A stretch of DNA of 42,863 nt from Candidatus Kaiserbacteria bacterium (GCA_016217965.1 JACRFI010000021.1:1-42863), one strand, 5' to 3'. Positions 28,788 through 38,049 are shown, counted from the stretch's first letter. Notes: a model not told the origin generated them from the sequence alone. Made by a program: numbers and translations.

Positions 28788-29849
28788 CTACACGCTCTCT
28801 CCCTCACTCGCAAACTTTCTGCGCGCATCAACATCTTTTACGTACTCTTGGAGAGCTGCCGCTGCCGGAACCGCAAGAAGGATGCCGAGGAACCCTGCCA
28901 GCTTGGCGCCGATGATGAGCGCAAGAATAACGAGGAGCGGAGGCACGCCAACAACCTTGGTGACAACCAAGGGATACAAAAGATGGTTCTCGAATTGCTG
29001 CAAGACCACATACACTGCGACAATAAGAAGCCCTATCCCGAGACCACCGTCGACAAACCCAATTATGACCGCCGGAACGGCAGCAAGCGTCGGACCAAAA
29101 ACCGGAATGAGCTCGAACATGCTTGCGAGGACCGCAAGAAGGAGCGCGTGCTTCACTCCGATCAGCGTGAGCGCAAGGTAGACGAACACACCCATAATCA
29201 GGCCAAGAATGAGTTGCCCCTGCATCCACAAACCTATCTTTTGGCGCGTACGGTGCCAGAGGTCGAGGACGTAACTCTCGTATTTCCGGGGCGAGATGAA
29301 GCGCAAGAATTCTGCGACACCTGTCTCGTTCACCGCGAAATAGAATGAGAACACAATGATGAGGACGAATGAGAGAACGCCTCCGAACACACTTGATGCG
29401 GCGGAGAACGCGTTCCCGTATGCGCCACTTTCTCCTATCGCGCCGCGCACCTGTGACAATACGTTGCCCGCATCTGACACACTCGGGACAGGAAGCCCGA
29501 GGATGGAAGAGAATTCGTCGAACGCACCCGACGAACTGAACGCATTCAGATAGCTAGGAAGCGTCGCAAGGAATGTCGCGACATCCTCAAGAACGAACGG
29601 CAAGAAGAGATAAAAAAGGCCGAGAAAGAGGCCGATGAGAAGAAGATATATGAGGATGACACTAATGAGGCGAGGCACGCGGTAGCGTGCGAGTGCCTTC
29701 ACTCCAGGTTCGATAGCCGACGCAATCACAACCGCGGTCAGAATGACGAGCGCCAAGTCTTGCAGCTTGTACAAAAGCCAGGCGCCAAAGAGGATGACGA
29801 TGGTTTTTATGATCGTCCCAGTCGTAATGGAGAACGTCGCATTCGGCAT
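28788..29849 (-). CDS. AI-2E-family membrane transporter/permease
   Basis: A 353-aa polytopic protein of the AI-2E (PerM/YdiK/TqsA) family with about seven or eight membrane segments. The N-terminal pair (about 12-45), the region LISVILIYLLLIGLFLGLFYLFLP and the C-terminal LVTKVVGVPPLLVILALIIGAKLAGFLGILLAVP split over two helices are characteristic; the family motif FELIPVFGPTLAAVPAVIIG lies around 241-260. Some members export autoinducer-2 or act as Na+/H+ antiporters; the substrate here is unknown. It is preceded by an inverted-repeat element and by a TAGAGT box ending 6 nt before the ATG. Confidence 0.88.
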   Translation of the reverse strand: MPNATFSITTGTIIKTIVILFGAWLLYKLQDLALVILTAVVIASAIEPGVKALARYRVPRLISVILIYLLLIGLFLGLFYLFLPFVLEDVATFLATLPSYLNAFSSSGAFDEFSSILGLPVPSVSDAGNVLSQVRGAIGESGAYGNAFSAASSVFGGVLSFVLIIVFSFYFAVNETGVAEFLRFISPRKYESYVLDLWHRTRQKIGLWMQGQLILGLIMGVFVYLALTLIGVKHALLLAVLASMFELIPVFGPTLAAVPAVIIGFVDGGLGIGLLIVAVYVVLQQFENHLLYPLVVTKVVGVPPLLVILALIIGAKLAGFLGILLAVPAAAALQEYVKDVDARRKFASEGESV

Positions 29850-29855
29850 CTGTCT

Positions 29856-29861
29856 ACTCTA
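29856..29861 (-). promoter_or_regulatory. Possible leaderless promoter of the AI-2E gene
   Basis: TAGAGT (4/6) on the minus strand is followed by 6 nt and ATG (29849). It abuts the inverted-repeat element at 29866-29999. Confidence 0.4.
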
Positions 29862-29865
29862 CCAC

Positions 29866-29999
29866 GCCCGGTTAGTGAAATTTCGGCTGGCGCAGCGCGC
29901 AGGTTGCTGTCGTAATAACGTGAAGTGCAATACGTTTGACGCACAGAATAATCTTGATGTGTACTCCAGACGAAACAAGCCGAAATTCTACTACCGGGC
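29866..29999. repeat. 134-bp element with 22-23 bp terminal inverted repeats
   Basis: The left arm GCCCGGTTAGTGAAATTTCG (29866-29885, continuing GCT) matches the reverse complement of the right arm AGCCGAAATTCTACTACCGG (29978-29997, continuing GC), with one indel and a few mismatches. The 89-bp core has no open frame. It fills the glyS to AI-2E spacer almost completely. It could be a MITE-like insertion or a large RNA stem. Confidence 0.7.
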
Positions 30000-30003
30000 A
30001 CGC

Positions 30004-31317
30004 CTATGCAGCAATTTTTGATGAGAGCTCATTCATGTGAACTCGTTCCTGCACTCCAGTATTCCTGTCTCGCACGGTCACTGTATCTTTTTTCTCTGCC
30101 CCACTTTCTCCAAGCGTATCGAAATCTATCGTAATCGTATACGGCGTTCCTATTTCATCCTGTCGGCGATAACGTTTTCCGATGTTCCCATTGTCGTCCC
30201 ACATGACCTGAGGGATCTCTATCTTAAGCGCGACATACACTTCCCTCGCTTTCGCGACTAGCTCGGGCTTGTTCTTAAGCAGCGGGAATACGGCGGCTTT
30301 AACTGGCGCAATAACAGGAGGAAGAGCAAGGTACGTCCTTGTCTCGCCCCCCATCTCATCCTCTCGGTAACATGAAGCGAGAATAGCAAGTATTGTGCGG
30401 TCCACGCCGAACGACGGCTCGATGACATGTGGCATATATTTCTCTCCGCTCTCTTCGTCCTGGACTGCCACGTCTACTCCCGAGTGTTTTGAATGGGCAC
30501 CAAGGTCAAAATCCGTGCGGTACGCGAGACCGTAGAGTTCTTTTTTGCCGAATGGATATTCGAATTCAAAATCAATGGTGCGCTGCGAATAATGCGCACG
30601 CTCCGCTCCAGGCACCTCGAGCTCGCTCACTTTTGAACTATCGATGCCTACTGCTTTGATAAATTCATGCATCGCCCCTCTCCACTCTTCGAATTTCTCC
30701 TTCCAGATCCGCGGGTGCACAAAATATTCGATCTCCATCTGCTCAAATTCTCGCGAACGAAAAATAAAATCTCGCGGCGCTATCTCATTTCTGAACGCTT
30801 TGCCTATCTGCGCAAGTCCAAACGGAAGCTTGGGGTGGAGCGAGTCCATCACATTCTTAAAATTGACGAACATACCGCCTGCGGTTTCGGGCCGGAGGTA
30901 TGAGACCGAAGAGGCATCTTCCGCAGCGCCTATCTGCGTTTTAAACATCATATTGAATTGGCGCACCTCACCGAACGCTCCCTCGCATTCCGGACATCTT
31001 TCTCCCACCTGGTCAGCACGGAACCTGCGCTTACATTTCTTGCATTCGACAAGGGGGTCAGAGAACCCTCTCACGTGCCCGCTTGCTTCCCATACTCTCG
31101 GATGCATGAGTATCGCGGCATCAACTCGGTACATATCGTCGCGATAGTCAACCATCATCTTCCACCACAAGTTTTTTATGTTCTCCTTGAGAAGCGCGCC
31201 ATACGGTCCAAAATCCCACGTACCCGCCAGCCCGCCATATATTTCCGAGCCTTGGTAGATGAACCCTCGACGTTTGCACAAGGAGATGATCTTCTCCATA
31301 GTTGTGTCAGATGCCAT
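30004..31317 (-). CDS. glyS: Glycyl-tRNA synthetase, homodimeric type
   Basis: Class II synthetase charging tRNA-Gly, of the single-chain (alpha2) type rather than the alpha/beta tetramer. ATG 31317 gives 437 aa; the frame extends 9 codons further, but TACACT ends 7 nt before 31317. Motif 2 lies around QIGKAFRNEIAPRDFIFRSREFEQ and motif 3 in EPSFGVDRTILAIL. A zinc site is formed by CKKC and CPEC (C92, C95, C108, C111). The C-terminal anticodon domain is complete. Gene symbol usage varies (glyS or glyQS). The 3' end abuts the inverted-repeat element. Confidence 0.93.
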   Translation of the reverse strand: MASDTTMEKIISLCKRRGFIYQGSEIYGGLAGTWDFGPYGALLKENIKNLWWKMMVDYRDDMYRVDAAILMHPRVWEASGHVRGFSDPLVECKKCKRRFRADQVGERCPECEGAFGEVRQFNMMFKTQIGAAEDASSVSYLRPETAGGMFVNFKNVMDSLHPKLPFGLAQIGKAFRNEIAPRDFIFRSREFEQMEIEYFVHPRIWKEKFEEWRGAMHEFIKAVGIDSSKVSELEVPGAERAHYSQRTIDFEFEYPFGKKELYGLAYRTDFDLGAHSKHSGVDVAVQDEESGEKYMPHVIEPSFGVDRTILAILASCYREDEMGGETRTYLALPPVIAPVKAAVFPLLKNKPELVAKAREVYVALKIEIPQVMWDDNGNIGKRYRRQDEIGTPYTITIDFDTLGESGAEKKDTVTVRDRNTGVQERVHMNELSSKIAA

Positions 31318-31324
31318 AAGCGAG

Positions 31325-31330
31325 AGTGTA
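31325..31330 (-). promoter_or_regulatory. Leaderless promoter of glyS
   Basis: TACACT on the minus strand is followed by 7 nt and ATG (31317). A weak -35 (TTCTCA) lies 16 bp upstream. Confidence 0.5.
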
Positions 31331-31405
31331 CATCGAAATAGCAAAGTGAGAAAATGATACGATAAGCGAGCGACAAGAATGTTAGAGTGAACGGACTAAA
31401 GCCAT

Positions 31406-31927
31406 ATGAGCGATTTGAATAAAAGTGACAGGTTAGATCTCAATGAACTACCAAGTCTGAGAGTCACTGTGACACACCATGATGCACTTTCCGAACCAGA
31501 TCGGCAGAGAATTTACGCGATAACACATGAAAATTTTCGAGCTCAAGATCCTCATGCAATAGATAACATTTTTAAAGAGAGGTCAGACTCAGTTATCGCG
31601 ATATTGCGTGATCCCAATGGCGTTATACAGGGATATTGTTTGGCATCACCTGCATTAGAGCCGACAAATATGCATTTGTATTTGTCAGCCATTCCGCGAA
31701 AATTGCAAAGAGAGGGTCTTATTTCTATAATAAACAGAGAGATGGATAGAGCGCTGCTTTCTAAGGGTTTTTTGACAACAACTCAAACCGTATCGAACCC
31801 AAGATATGCAGAGATTGTAAGAAAAGAATACGCTGGTTCAATTTTGCTTGACGTGCCATCAATCAGCGGCCATGGCGCAAAAATGAATACCTTCTTCAAA
31901 ATTAAGATTCCGCCTGAAAAAGCTTAG
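31406..31927 (+). CDS. GNAT-like protein of unknown function (173 aa)
   Basis: A 173-aa protein that follows the GNAT order: an N-terminal helix pair (RQRIYAITHENF), a strand (SVIAILRDPNGVIQGYCLAS), a strand near LYLSAIPRKLQREGLISII that corresponds to the CoA-binding turn and helix, and a last pair around TTTQTVSNPRYAEIVRKEYAG. The canonical R/Q-x-x-G-x-G/A is degenerate (PRKLQREG), so catalysis is doubtful. It is more AT-rich than its neighbours, which may mean recent acquisition. It diverges from glyS and has no partner on its strand. Confidence 0.5.
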   Translation: MSDLNKSDRLDLNELPSLRVTVTHHDALSEPDRQRIYAITHENFRAQDPHAIDNIFKERSDSVIAILRDPNGVIQGYCLASPALEPTNMHLYLSAIPRKLQREGLISIINREMDRALLSKGFLTTTQTVSNPRYAEIVRKEYAGSILLDVPSISGHGAKMNTFFKIKIPPEKA

Positions 31928-31946
31928 TATTTAGCTTCCAGCTTTG

Positions 31947-33923
31947 TTATCTCACGACCGTTGCGTTCGCTGCGCTGAAGCCAGGATCGCCGATTATGTT
32001 CGTCGAGACATCTGTCGTCGTCTTTGTTATGGATGCTTTCGTTGATGCATCGACTCCGGTTAGAATAATGCTTCGCACGAGTGGCGGCTGCTGCCCAACT
32101 TGGCTTGTCGAAGGCGTGAAGCCGATCGCAATCGCCGCCTGTTTCGGGACCGCTCCTCCGATACCAACGCCTGGCTCTATAGTTCCTACCTCCCACGTTA
32201 CCGTAGAATCGTTCGGATTAAACACTAACTTTTCCGACGACGGGCTGTAGATCCCGACCCACCGCACGTACGAGGGCAGTGTCGCGCGGACCTTTGCGTT
32301 CTCGATACGGTTAGTAGTGTTCGTGATGTTGAATACGACCGCATACGTTGTCTCGCTGTTCGCCTTCGGAGGAATGGGCCCCACAGAACCAAATGGGTTC
32401 GAATAGTAGAGACCTTGCGCCGCGAGCGCCAGATCGCTAGCAAATTTCAAGGTTTGTACGGCGCTCGCCTGAAGCGATTCCGGAACGCCCGTTTCTGAGA
32501 CGCGTTTTCCTGCCGCGTGGACCGCAATATCGACATGCGGATCACGCAGCGCTTGGATGGCAGCATCATTCGGAACTTGGAAGGAGAATGTGACCGAGCC
32601 ACGCGCGCCCGGTGCGATATTCGCGAGCGCCCCATTCGTCGTCGATTTGTCCCACAGGACGGCTTTGTCGGCAGAGCGATAGAACCCATCTGTAGAGCGC
32701 ACGGATGCGCCGTCGAGTTCCGCGCCCTCGAGGCGTGCCACGATGACTGCGTCTGTTATCGCGGTTTTCAAGTTGTTCTGGTACGCGACCGTTACTGTCA
32801 CGGAATCCCCCGGCGCGACAACGGTGCCACCTGTTCCCGCTGCCTCCCTGTTCACAAGAACTGAAAGCCCAAGGAACGGGCGTGACACGACTATTTGATG
32901 CGCATAATCAGCAAGCGTCGTCGCGATAGAAGTGTCCGACGGGTCCTTGCGAGTCCCAGCTGTGAACCGAAACACGCGCTCATCTCCCGATTCTCCCGCG
33001 AGTGTTCCCTGTATGATGACAGTCTTCTTGCCGCCAGGCCCAATGTCGCCCAGTGCCCACAGGTTGCTCCCTGCCGTCTTCGGGCTCGGTTCTGCCGAGG
33101 ACATGTTAAATCCGAATGGATAGCTAGCAGTAAAGAGGACGTCTTTTACAGGCGTGTCTGAGTTTGATGCGACAGTGATTCGAAGTTCGACAGGCTGGCC
33201 GGACACTGTCTCTTGGTTTCCCTCAATGGATATTGAAAGCGGAGACGAAGCGAACAGGAATTCATAGTCGCTTGATGCGACAAATATCGCGCTCGAATTC
33301 TCCAACCGGTACTCAAGCTCTACGATGATGGAACCATGCTCGCCCTCCACACCCGAGAAAACAGCAGAGACCGTGCCCTGCCGCCTGCCGCCTGGCTCTA
33401 TGGCGCCAAGAGGAATACGCTGCGTTGGGAGGTCCGTAAGAAAGTCTGTCGGCGAGCGAGTGCCCTTCGGATATTTTAGAACAAGGTCAGCGAGCTGGAG
33501 CGTTGCACGATTCCTGTTCACAACCGCTATCTGCAGTTCCGCGGGCTCTCCGCTTGCAATCTGCAGCGGCCCAGAAACAGAGATATCGATATTGCCAGGA
33601 GAGACAGGCGCACTGCCTCCGCCGAGGAGAAAATAGTATGCAAAAAAACCTGCTGCTCCGATGAAAAACGCGATGGCGGCGCCCATCAACCATCTAAGGA
33701 GAATGCGCACTACTCCTAGTCCCATAGGAGCGGTGACGGTCGAGGGCAGCAACGGCTCCTGCCGCTGCCAGTCGCTCCCAACCGGCGACTCGCCTTGCAG
33801 AAGTGTGCGGCGAGGCTTGTCTTTTATGTTCGGCGAGATAGAACGGGAATACATCGCGCGGCGTAAACGCTCGATGCGATCTTTTTCGTGTTCACTGGGG
33901 GACATCCCCTCTTTTCCCTCCAT
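31947..33923 (-). CDS. Anchored surface protein with Ig/CARDB-like repeats (658 aa)
   Basis: ATG at 33923 gives 658 aa, chosen because TATTAT ends 7 nt upstream; a GTG two codons earlier is less likely. The basic cytoplasmic N-terminus (about 75 aa) is followed by one membrane segment (about 75-100, WLMGAAIAFFIGAAGFFAYY). About 550 outside residues follow, with four or more beta-sandwich domains of the CARDB/DUF11 kind: SGEPAELQIAVVNRN, SGQPVELRITVASNSD, APGDSVTVTVAYQNN, and one with ANSETTYAVVFNITN. Such domains build surface stalks. No catalytic motif. It may belong to pilus or cell-envelope functions. recO lies on the same strand upstream. Confidence 0.7.
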   Translation of the reverse strand: MEGKEGMSPSEHEKDRIERLRRAMYSRSISPNIKDKPRRTLLQGESPVGSDWQRQEPLLPSTVTAPMGLGVVRILLRWLMGAAIAFFIGAAGFFAYYFLLGGGSAPVSPGNIDISVSGPLQIASGEPAELQIAVVNRNRATLQLADLVLKYPKGTRSPTDFLTDLPTQRIPLGAIEPGGRRQGTVSAVFSGVEGEHGSIIVELEYRLENSSAIFVASSDYEFLFASSPLSISIEGNQETVSGQPVELRITVASNSDTPVKDVLFTASYPFGFNMSSAEPSPKTAGSNLWALGDIGPGGKKTVIIQGTLAGESGDERVFRFTAGTRKDPSDTSIATTLADYAHQIVVSRPFLGLSVLVNREAAGTGGTVVAPGDSVTVTVAYQNNLKTAITDAVIVARLEGAELDGASVRSTDGFYRSADKAVLWDKSTTNGALANIAPGARGSVTFSFQVPNDAAIQALRDPHVDIAVHAAGKRVSETGVPESLQASAVQTLKFASDLALAAQGLYYSNPFGSVGPIPPKANSETTYAVVFNITNTTNRIENAKVRATLPSYVRWVGIYSPSSEKLVFNPNDSTVTWEVGTIEPGVGIGGAVPKQAAIAIGFTPSTSQVGQQPPLVRSIILTGVDASTKASITKTTTDVSTNIIGDPGFSAANATVVR

Positions 33924-33930
33924 TTGCACA

Positions 33931-33936
33931 ATAATA
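33931..33936 (-). promoter_or_regulatory. Leaderless promoter of the anchored Ig-like gene
   Basis: TATTAT (5/6) on the minus strand is followed by 7 nt and ATG (33923). It overlaps the last codons of recO, where the stop is at 33944. Confidence 0.55.
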
Positions 33937-33943
33937 CCATCCT

Positions 33944-34519
33944 CTAGAGATGCGTCTCGCCAATGGCACGATTAACTTTTGAAAGCAATGCGGGACGCAA
34001 CACCTCTGCCTGCTCGAGAGAGTCTCCTGTATATGCAGTATGTGTGAATAACGCTGCTTCGAGCGCCTCTGGAGACAAGTACCCGAGCGCGTAGAGGATG
34101 CGCGCGACTGAAATAAGCTCTATCGTGCGCCACGATGCGCAAAGCGGTGCAGTAAGCGCACGATGCGCCTCCACCAGAACCTCGAACAAATAGTCGTTCT
34201 TTTCTTCGCCACCAATGAGGCGCACTACTAGCCGAGCGAGGCGCGCATACGCTTTTACACCGCTCTCCGTGGCAGCGTGAAAGGATGTGAGGGTCATCGC
34301 GCCCACAGCGCGCCAACCTCTCGCTCCGCGGATGAGCCCGACGCGGCAGCGCGAGAAATTCTGCAACGCGTATCGCATTTTTGAATTCTCCTTCCGGATT
34401 GCGGAGACACGTGCGCGAATGAGCCCAAAATCTTCCGTGTACAACACAATTGATCTGTCAGCCTCGCCCACATCCTTTCCGCCAAGGACTAAAGCATCAG
34501 TTTGGTATTTGGGATACAT
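33944..34519 (-). CDS. recO: DNA repair protein RecO
   Basis: RecO loads RecA on SSB-coated DNA with RecR/RecF. The N-terminal OB-fold is clear: TDALVLGGKDVGEADRSIVL, YTEDFGLIRARVSAIRK, then SRCRVGLIRGARGWRAVGA. The C-terminal helical domain (about 85-191) is short and lacks the four-cysteine zinc site found in many RecO proteins. At 191 aa it is below the usual 230-250, typical of reduced genomes. It begins 15 nt after the ileS stop and is probably cotranscribed with it. Confidence 0.85.
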   Translation of the reverse strand: MYPKYQTDALVLGGKDVGEADRSIVLYTEDFGLIRARVSAIRKENSKMRYALQNFSRCRVGLIRGARGWRAVGAMTLTSFHAATESGVKAYARLARLVVRLIGGEEKNDYLFEVLVEAHRALTAPLCASWRTIELISVARILYALGYLSPEALEAALFTHTAYTGDSLEQAEVLRPALLSKVNRAIGETHL

Positions 34520-34534
34520 GAGAGAAACAAAAAT

Positions 34535-37500
34535 TTATTTTAGTGAGATCTCCGTGTTCGTTCTCTCACCAATCATCTGGAGATTTTTCTCTATGAGAGA
34601 ACGGCTTTCCGGAGGAACAGTGATGGAGACACCGCCACGCTCGCCCGCGCGAAGCTTCGCGGACTTTCTTGCGTCCTGCACCAAGCGAATTGCATCCCTG
34701 ATGATGCCCTCTTCTTTCAACTCCTCCGTTATTTCCGTATCCAGGACCGGCTCCTCGATATCGCCGAGCGCCACTTCTTTTACATTCACTTCGTCCTTAA
34801 TGATATCGAGAAGGCCGACGTCCTCAATATTGTGCCTTCTTCCTATCGTAAGTTTCCTGAGGGGCTGGCGTACCTTTAGCCCCGCTTTGTCTCGCAAGAG
34901 GAGTGCGTGGGATACCACTTTTCTCACTGCCGCCATCTTTTCGATAAGCTCTACGCCTTCGTCAGAGCCGAATATCCTCGCAAACAAGCCGCGCCGAAGA
35001 GGCGTAGGCCACTCTTCCAAATGCACGCTTTCTAGTGGCCCCCCGACACCCCGATACACACTGTCAGCAATAAAAGGCGCGATGGGGGCGAGGAGCTTTG
35101 CGACAGTTACGAGCACGTGACGCTGCGCTCTAAGCGCGAATTGCTTATCCTCTGCATCGCCGCCTTTCACGCGCTCTCTCGATCTTCGCACATACCATGT
35201 CGAATAATCTTCGACAAAATCCCGGATCACGCGTGCCGCGGGTGGCAAGAGATACGCCTCCAGGCTTTCTGTTGCCGCGCGAATCGTCTCGTCGAGACGC
35301 GCCAGTATCCACCGGTCCAGAAAATGGGGAGAGCTTGCGGCATGCGACGTGTTGCCAGAAGCTAATTCGGACTTGTACAGTTCGAAAAACTTGTACGTAT
35401 TCCAAAGAAGCCCCATCACACGATTGTGCGTATCACGAACATCCTCGTCGCGAAAATTCAGGTCCTCCGCCTGCATCACCGGGCTTCCCATAAGATGGAA
35501 ACGCAGCGCATCCGCACCATACCTGTCCATGACGAGTAGCGGGTCTGTGTAGTTGCCTTTCGATTTCGACATCTTTGAGCCGTCAGCAGCTAGAATAGTT
35601 CCGGTCGAAACAACATTCCTGAATGCCAACCTATCGAAGAGGAGAACTCCCATCGCATGCATGTAATAAAACCAGGTGCGCGTTTGCGCAATGTATTCCG
35701 CAATGAAATCTCCTGGTGAATGTGTCTCGAATTCACGTTTATTCTGAAAGGGATAATGATACTCGGCAAACGGCATCGAGCCTGACTCCACCCAACAGTC
35801 TACGACTTCGGGTATCCGCTCATACTCTCTACCCTCATCGTCCACAAGCGTAATCGCATCCGTATACGGGCGGTGGAGGTCCAGGACAAAATCAGCATTC
35901 CAGGGCAGCGGAACGAAATCCAGTTTTCGAATTTCTGAGACGTTTGGATACTCGTTCTTGTACATGTCGAGTGCCCCGTCCCGCGATACGCCGCGCGCAA
36001 GCGCCTCTAGGAGCCAGATGGGAGTTCCGTGAGAGATTATGAGAATGCGTTTTCCCTTGTGTGTGCGCTCTAATTCCGACAGGAATTCTCCGATACGTCG
36101 TTGTATCTCGGTGAACGTCTCGCCTCCTTCAGGGGCGCGGTCAAACCTGTCTATCCTATCGGGAAATGCTTCATGCCACTCTTCGAGTGTTTTCCCGCTG
36201 TACGAGGGGCCAAACACAGATTCCTTGAGCCTATCTTCGTATACGATACTCCCTTCGGAGATGCCGAGTTCCTCAGCGGCGATCCGCGCCGTCTCTCTCG
36301 TCCGAACGAGAGGAGAAGCGAATATGAGATCAGGTTTTGCCGCGAGCGAGCGAGCTGCCTCTCGGACTGCCTTTTTTCCTGCATCCGTAAGGTGTATCGG
36401 CGCATCGACATCGGAATTCACTGTCCCATTCGCATTCGTATCCGCCTCGCCATGGCGCATGACAAAGTATTCGTTCCTCGAGCGCTTGGATCTTTTTTTC
36501 AATTCCTCAACTGATCCGATAACCATCACATGCTTCCCGTCTTTCGTTTTCCAGATAGGAAGCGGTGATGCCCAGAACCTGTTCCGAGAAATGGTCCAAT
36601 CCGGCGCACTTTCGACGATATTTTTGAATCGCCCGTGCTTGAGATGTTCCGGAATCCACGTGACCTTTTCATTCTCCGATAGCATTTTTTCTTTCACCTT
36701 TTGGATGTTGATGAACCAAGAAGAAACAGCGTTGTAGATGAGGGGCGTACCACAGCGATAGCAGTGTGGATACGAGTGCGTGTGATTTTCGCGCTTGAAC
36801 ATGAGGTTGCGCGCTTCGAGGTCTTTTTTGATGTCGCGTTCTGCATCTTTGATGTACTTTCCGCGTAAGAATTCTGGCGCGATGTCCTGATAGGTGCCAT
36901 TTGGATTGAGCATTTGTACCATCGGAAGGCCTTCTTTCTGTCCGAGTACAAAATCGTCTTCACCGTACATAACTGCCGTATGCACGATGCCAGTTCCATC
37001 TTCGGTCGAAACAAAATCTGCCGCATACACGCGATGCGATTTTTCTGTCTGCATCGGCTTGATATCAAAGAGAGGTTCGTACTCGATTCCGACCAAATCG
37101 CTTCCTCGCAGATTTTTTATGAGCGTTCCTTGTGGTGCTTGTGGTTGAGCCGTCACGAACGACTCGTCATCTTTCTGCACAAGTCCATAGTTAATTTCCT
37201 GCCCCACAGCAAGCGCCACATTCCCCGGCAGCGTCCACGGCGTCGTCGTCCACGCAAGAAGGTATGTATGTTCTGGAAGCCCATGTCTCCCCGGATTCTT
37301 TACCTTGAATTTCACCGTCACCGCTTCTTCCGTTATATCTTTGTACGTGTTATCCATCGCAATCTCCGCCTTAGCAAGAGGCGTCTCGCAATGCGGGCAG
37401 TACATGAGAACTTTCCTACCTTCATAGAGAAGCGACTTCTCGTGCAATTTTTTAAGCGCCCACCAGACGCTCTCGATGTACGAATTGTCCATCGTCTTGT

Positions 37501-37945
37501 ATGAATTCTTGAAATCAACGAATCGGCCGACACGGTCGACATACTTTTCCCACTCATCCGCAAATTCAAGGACGCTCGCACGGGCAGCTTCGTTGAATGT
37601 ATCAATCCCGATATCGAGAATATCCTTTTTTGTCTTTAGATTGAGCTTTTTCTCTATCAAACTCTCGATGGGAAGCCCGTGGCAATCCCACCCCCAGCGC
37701 CTGCGTACACGGTACCCCCGCATCGTTTTGTAGCGCGGAATAACGTCCTTAATGATGGATGAGAGCATTGAACCCGTGTGTGGAAGCCCCGTTGCAAAAG
37801 GCGGCCCGTCATAAAAGACGAACTCGCCTTTCGGAGCTTTTTTCTCGAGCGATTTCTCGAATATCTTGTTCTCTTTCCAGAATTTCAGAACCTCCTCCTC
37901 TCGCTTCGACGTATCGCTTTTCTGTTCCTGGACCGGTTCACTCAT
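34535..37945 (-). CDS. ileS: Isoleucyl-tRNA synthetase with inserted histidine phosphatase domain
   Basis: Class I synthetase charging tRNA-Ile (1136 aa). The HIGH motif is HTGS (56-59) and KMSKS is 791-795. The editing domain is about 190-400 (YLLAWTTTPWTLPGN), and the anticodon domain follows 830. The sequence resembles the archaeal/eukaryotic IleRS type. Between IGSVEELKK (about 477-484) and ADFVLDLHRPYTD (about 684-696), normally joined by a short linker, lies a complete histidine phosphatase domain of about 195 residues. It contains VMRHGEADTN (R497, H498), SPLVRTRETA (R548), DRLKESVFG (E575) and IISHGTPIWL (H639). All core residues are present. It is followed closely by recO. TAGGAT ends 6 nt before the ATG. 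Confidence 0.95.
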   Translation of the reverse strand: MSEPVQEQKSDTSKREEEVLKFWKENKIFEKSLEKKAPKGEFVFYDGPPFATGLPHTGSMLSSIIKDVIPRYKTMRGYRVRRRWGWDCHGLPIESLIEKKLNLKTKKDILDIGIDTFNEAARASVLEFADEWEKYVDRVGRFVDFKNSYKTMDNSYIESVWWALKKLHEKSLLYEGRKVLMYCPHCETPLAKAEIAMDNTYKDITEEAVTVKFKVKNPGRHGLPEHTYLLAWTTTPWTLPGNVALAVGQEINYGLVQKDDESFVTAQPQAPQGTLIKNLRGSDLVGIEYEPLFDIKPMQTEKSHRVYAADFVSTEDGTGIVHTAVMYGEDDFVLGQKEGLPMVQMLNPNGTYQDIAPEFLRGKYIKDAERDIKKDLEARNLMFKRENHTHSYPHCYRCGTPLIYNAVSSWFINIQKVKEKMLSENEKVTWIPEHLKHGRFKNIVESAPDWTISRNRFWASPLPIWKTKDGKHVMVIGSVEELKKRSKRSRNEYFVMRHGEADTNANGTVNSDVDAPIHLTDAGKKAVREAARSLAAKPDLIFASPLVRTRETARIAAEELGISEGSIVYEDRLKESVFGPSYSGKTLEEWHEAFPDRIDRFDRAPEGGETFTEIQRRIGEFLSELERTHKGKRILIISHGTPIWLLEALARGVSRDGALDMYKNEYPNVSEIRKLDFVPLPWNADFVLDLHRPYTDAITLVDDEGREYERIPEVVDCWVESGSMPFAEYHYPFQNKREFETHSPGDFIAEYIAQTRTWFYYMHAMGVLLFDRLAFRNVVSTGTILAADGSKMSKSKGNYTDPLLVMDRYGADALRFHLMGSPVMQAEDLNFRDEDVRDTHNRVMGLLWNTYKFFELYKSELASGNTSHAASSPHFLDRWILARLDETIRAATESLEAYLLPPAARVIRDFVEDYSTWYVRRSRERVKGGDAEDKQFALRAQRHVLVTVAKLLAPIAPFIADSVYRGVGGPLESVHLEEWPTPLRRGLFARIFGSDEGVELIEKMAAVRKVVSHALLLRDKAGLKVRQPLRKLTIGRRHNIEDVGLLDIIKDEVNVKEVALGDIEEPVLDTEITEELKEEGIIRDAIRLVQDARKSAKLRAGERGGVSITVPPESRSLIEKNLQMIGERTNTEISLK

Positions 37946-37951
37946 TGCGCT

Positions 37952-37957
37952 ATCCTA
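37952..37957 (-). promoter_or_regulatory. Possible leaderless promoter of ileS
   Basis: TAGGAT (4/6) on the minus strand is followed by 6 nt and ATG (37945). Confidence 0.4.
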
Positions 37958-38049
37958 GCAGAAATCCGCTCTCGCGGAACGCGTAACGTCCTCTCTGGAG
38001 CAGGAATACCAAGAGGCCATAACTATTCCTCACCACCTGAGGCCGGCAC

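Noticed and set aside
36039-36737. 232-codon plus-strand frame opposite the ileS insert
   Set aside because: The minus-strand frame encodes the intact IleRS and phosphatase motifs; the plus-strand frame is Ser/Arg-rich shadow sequence.
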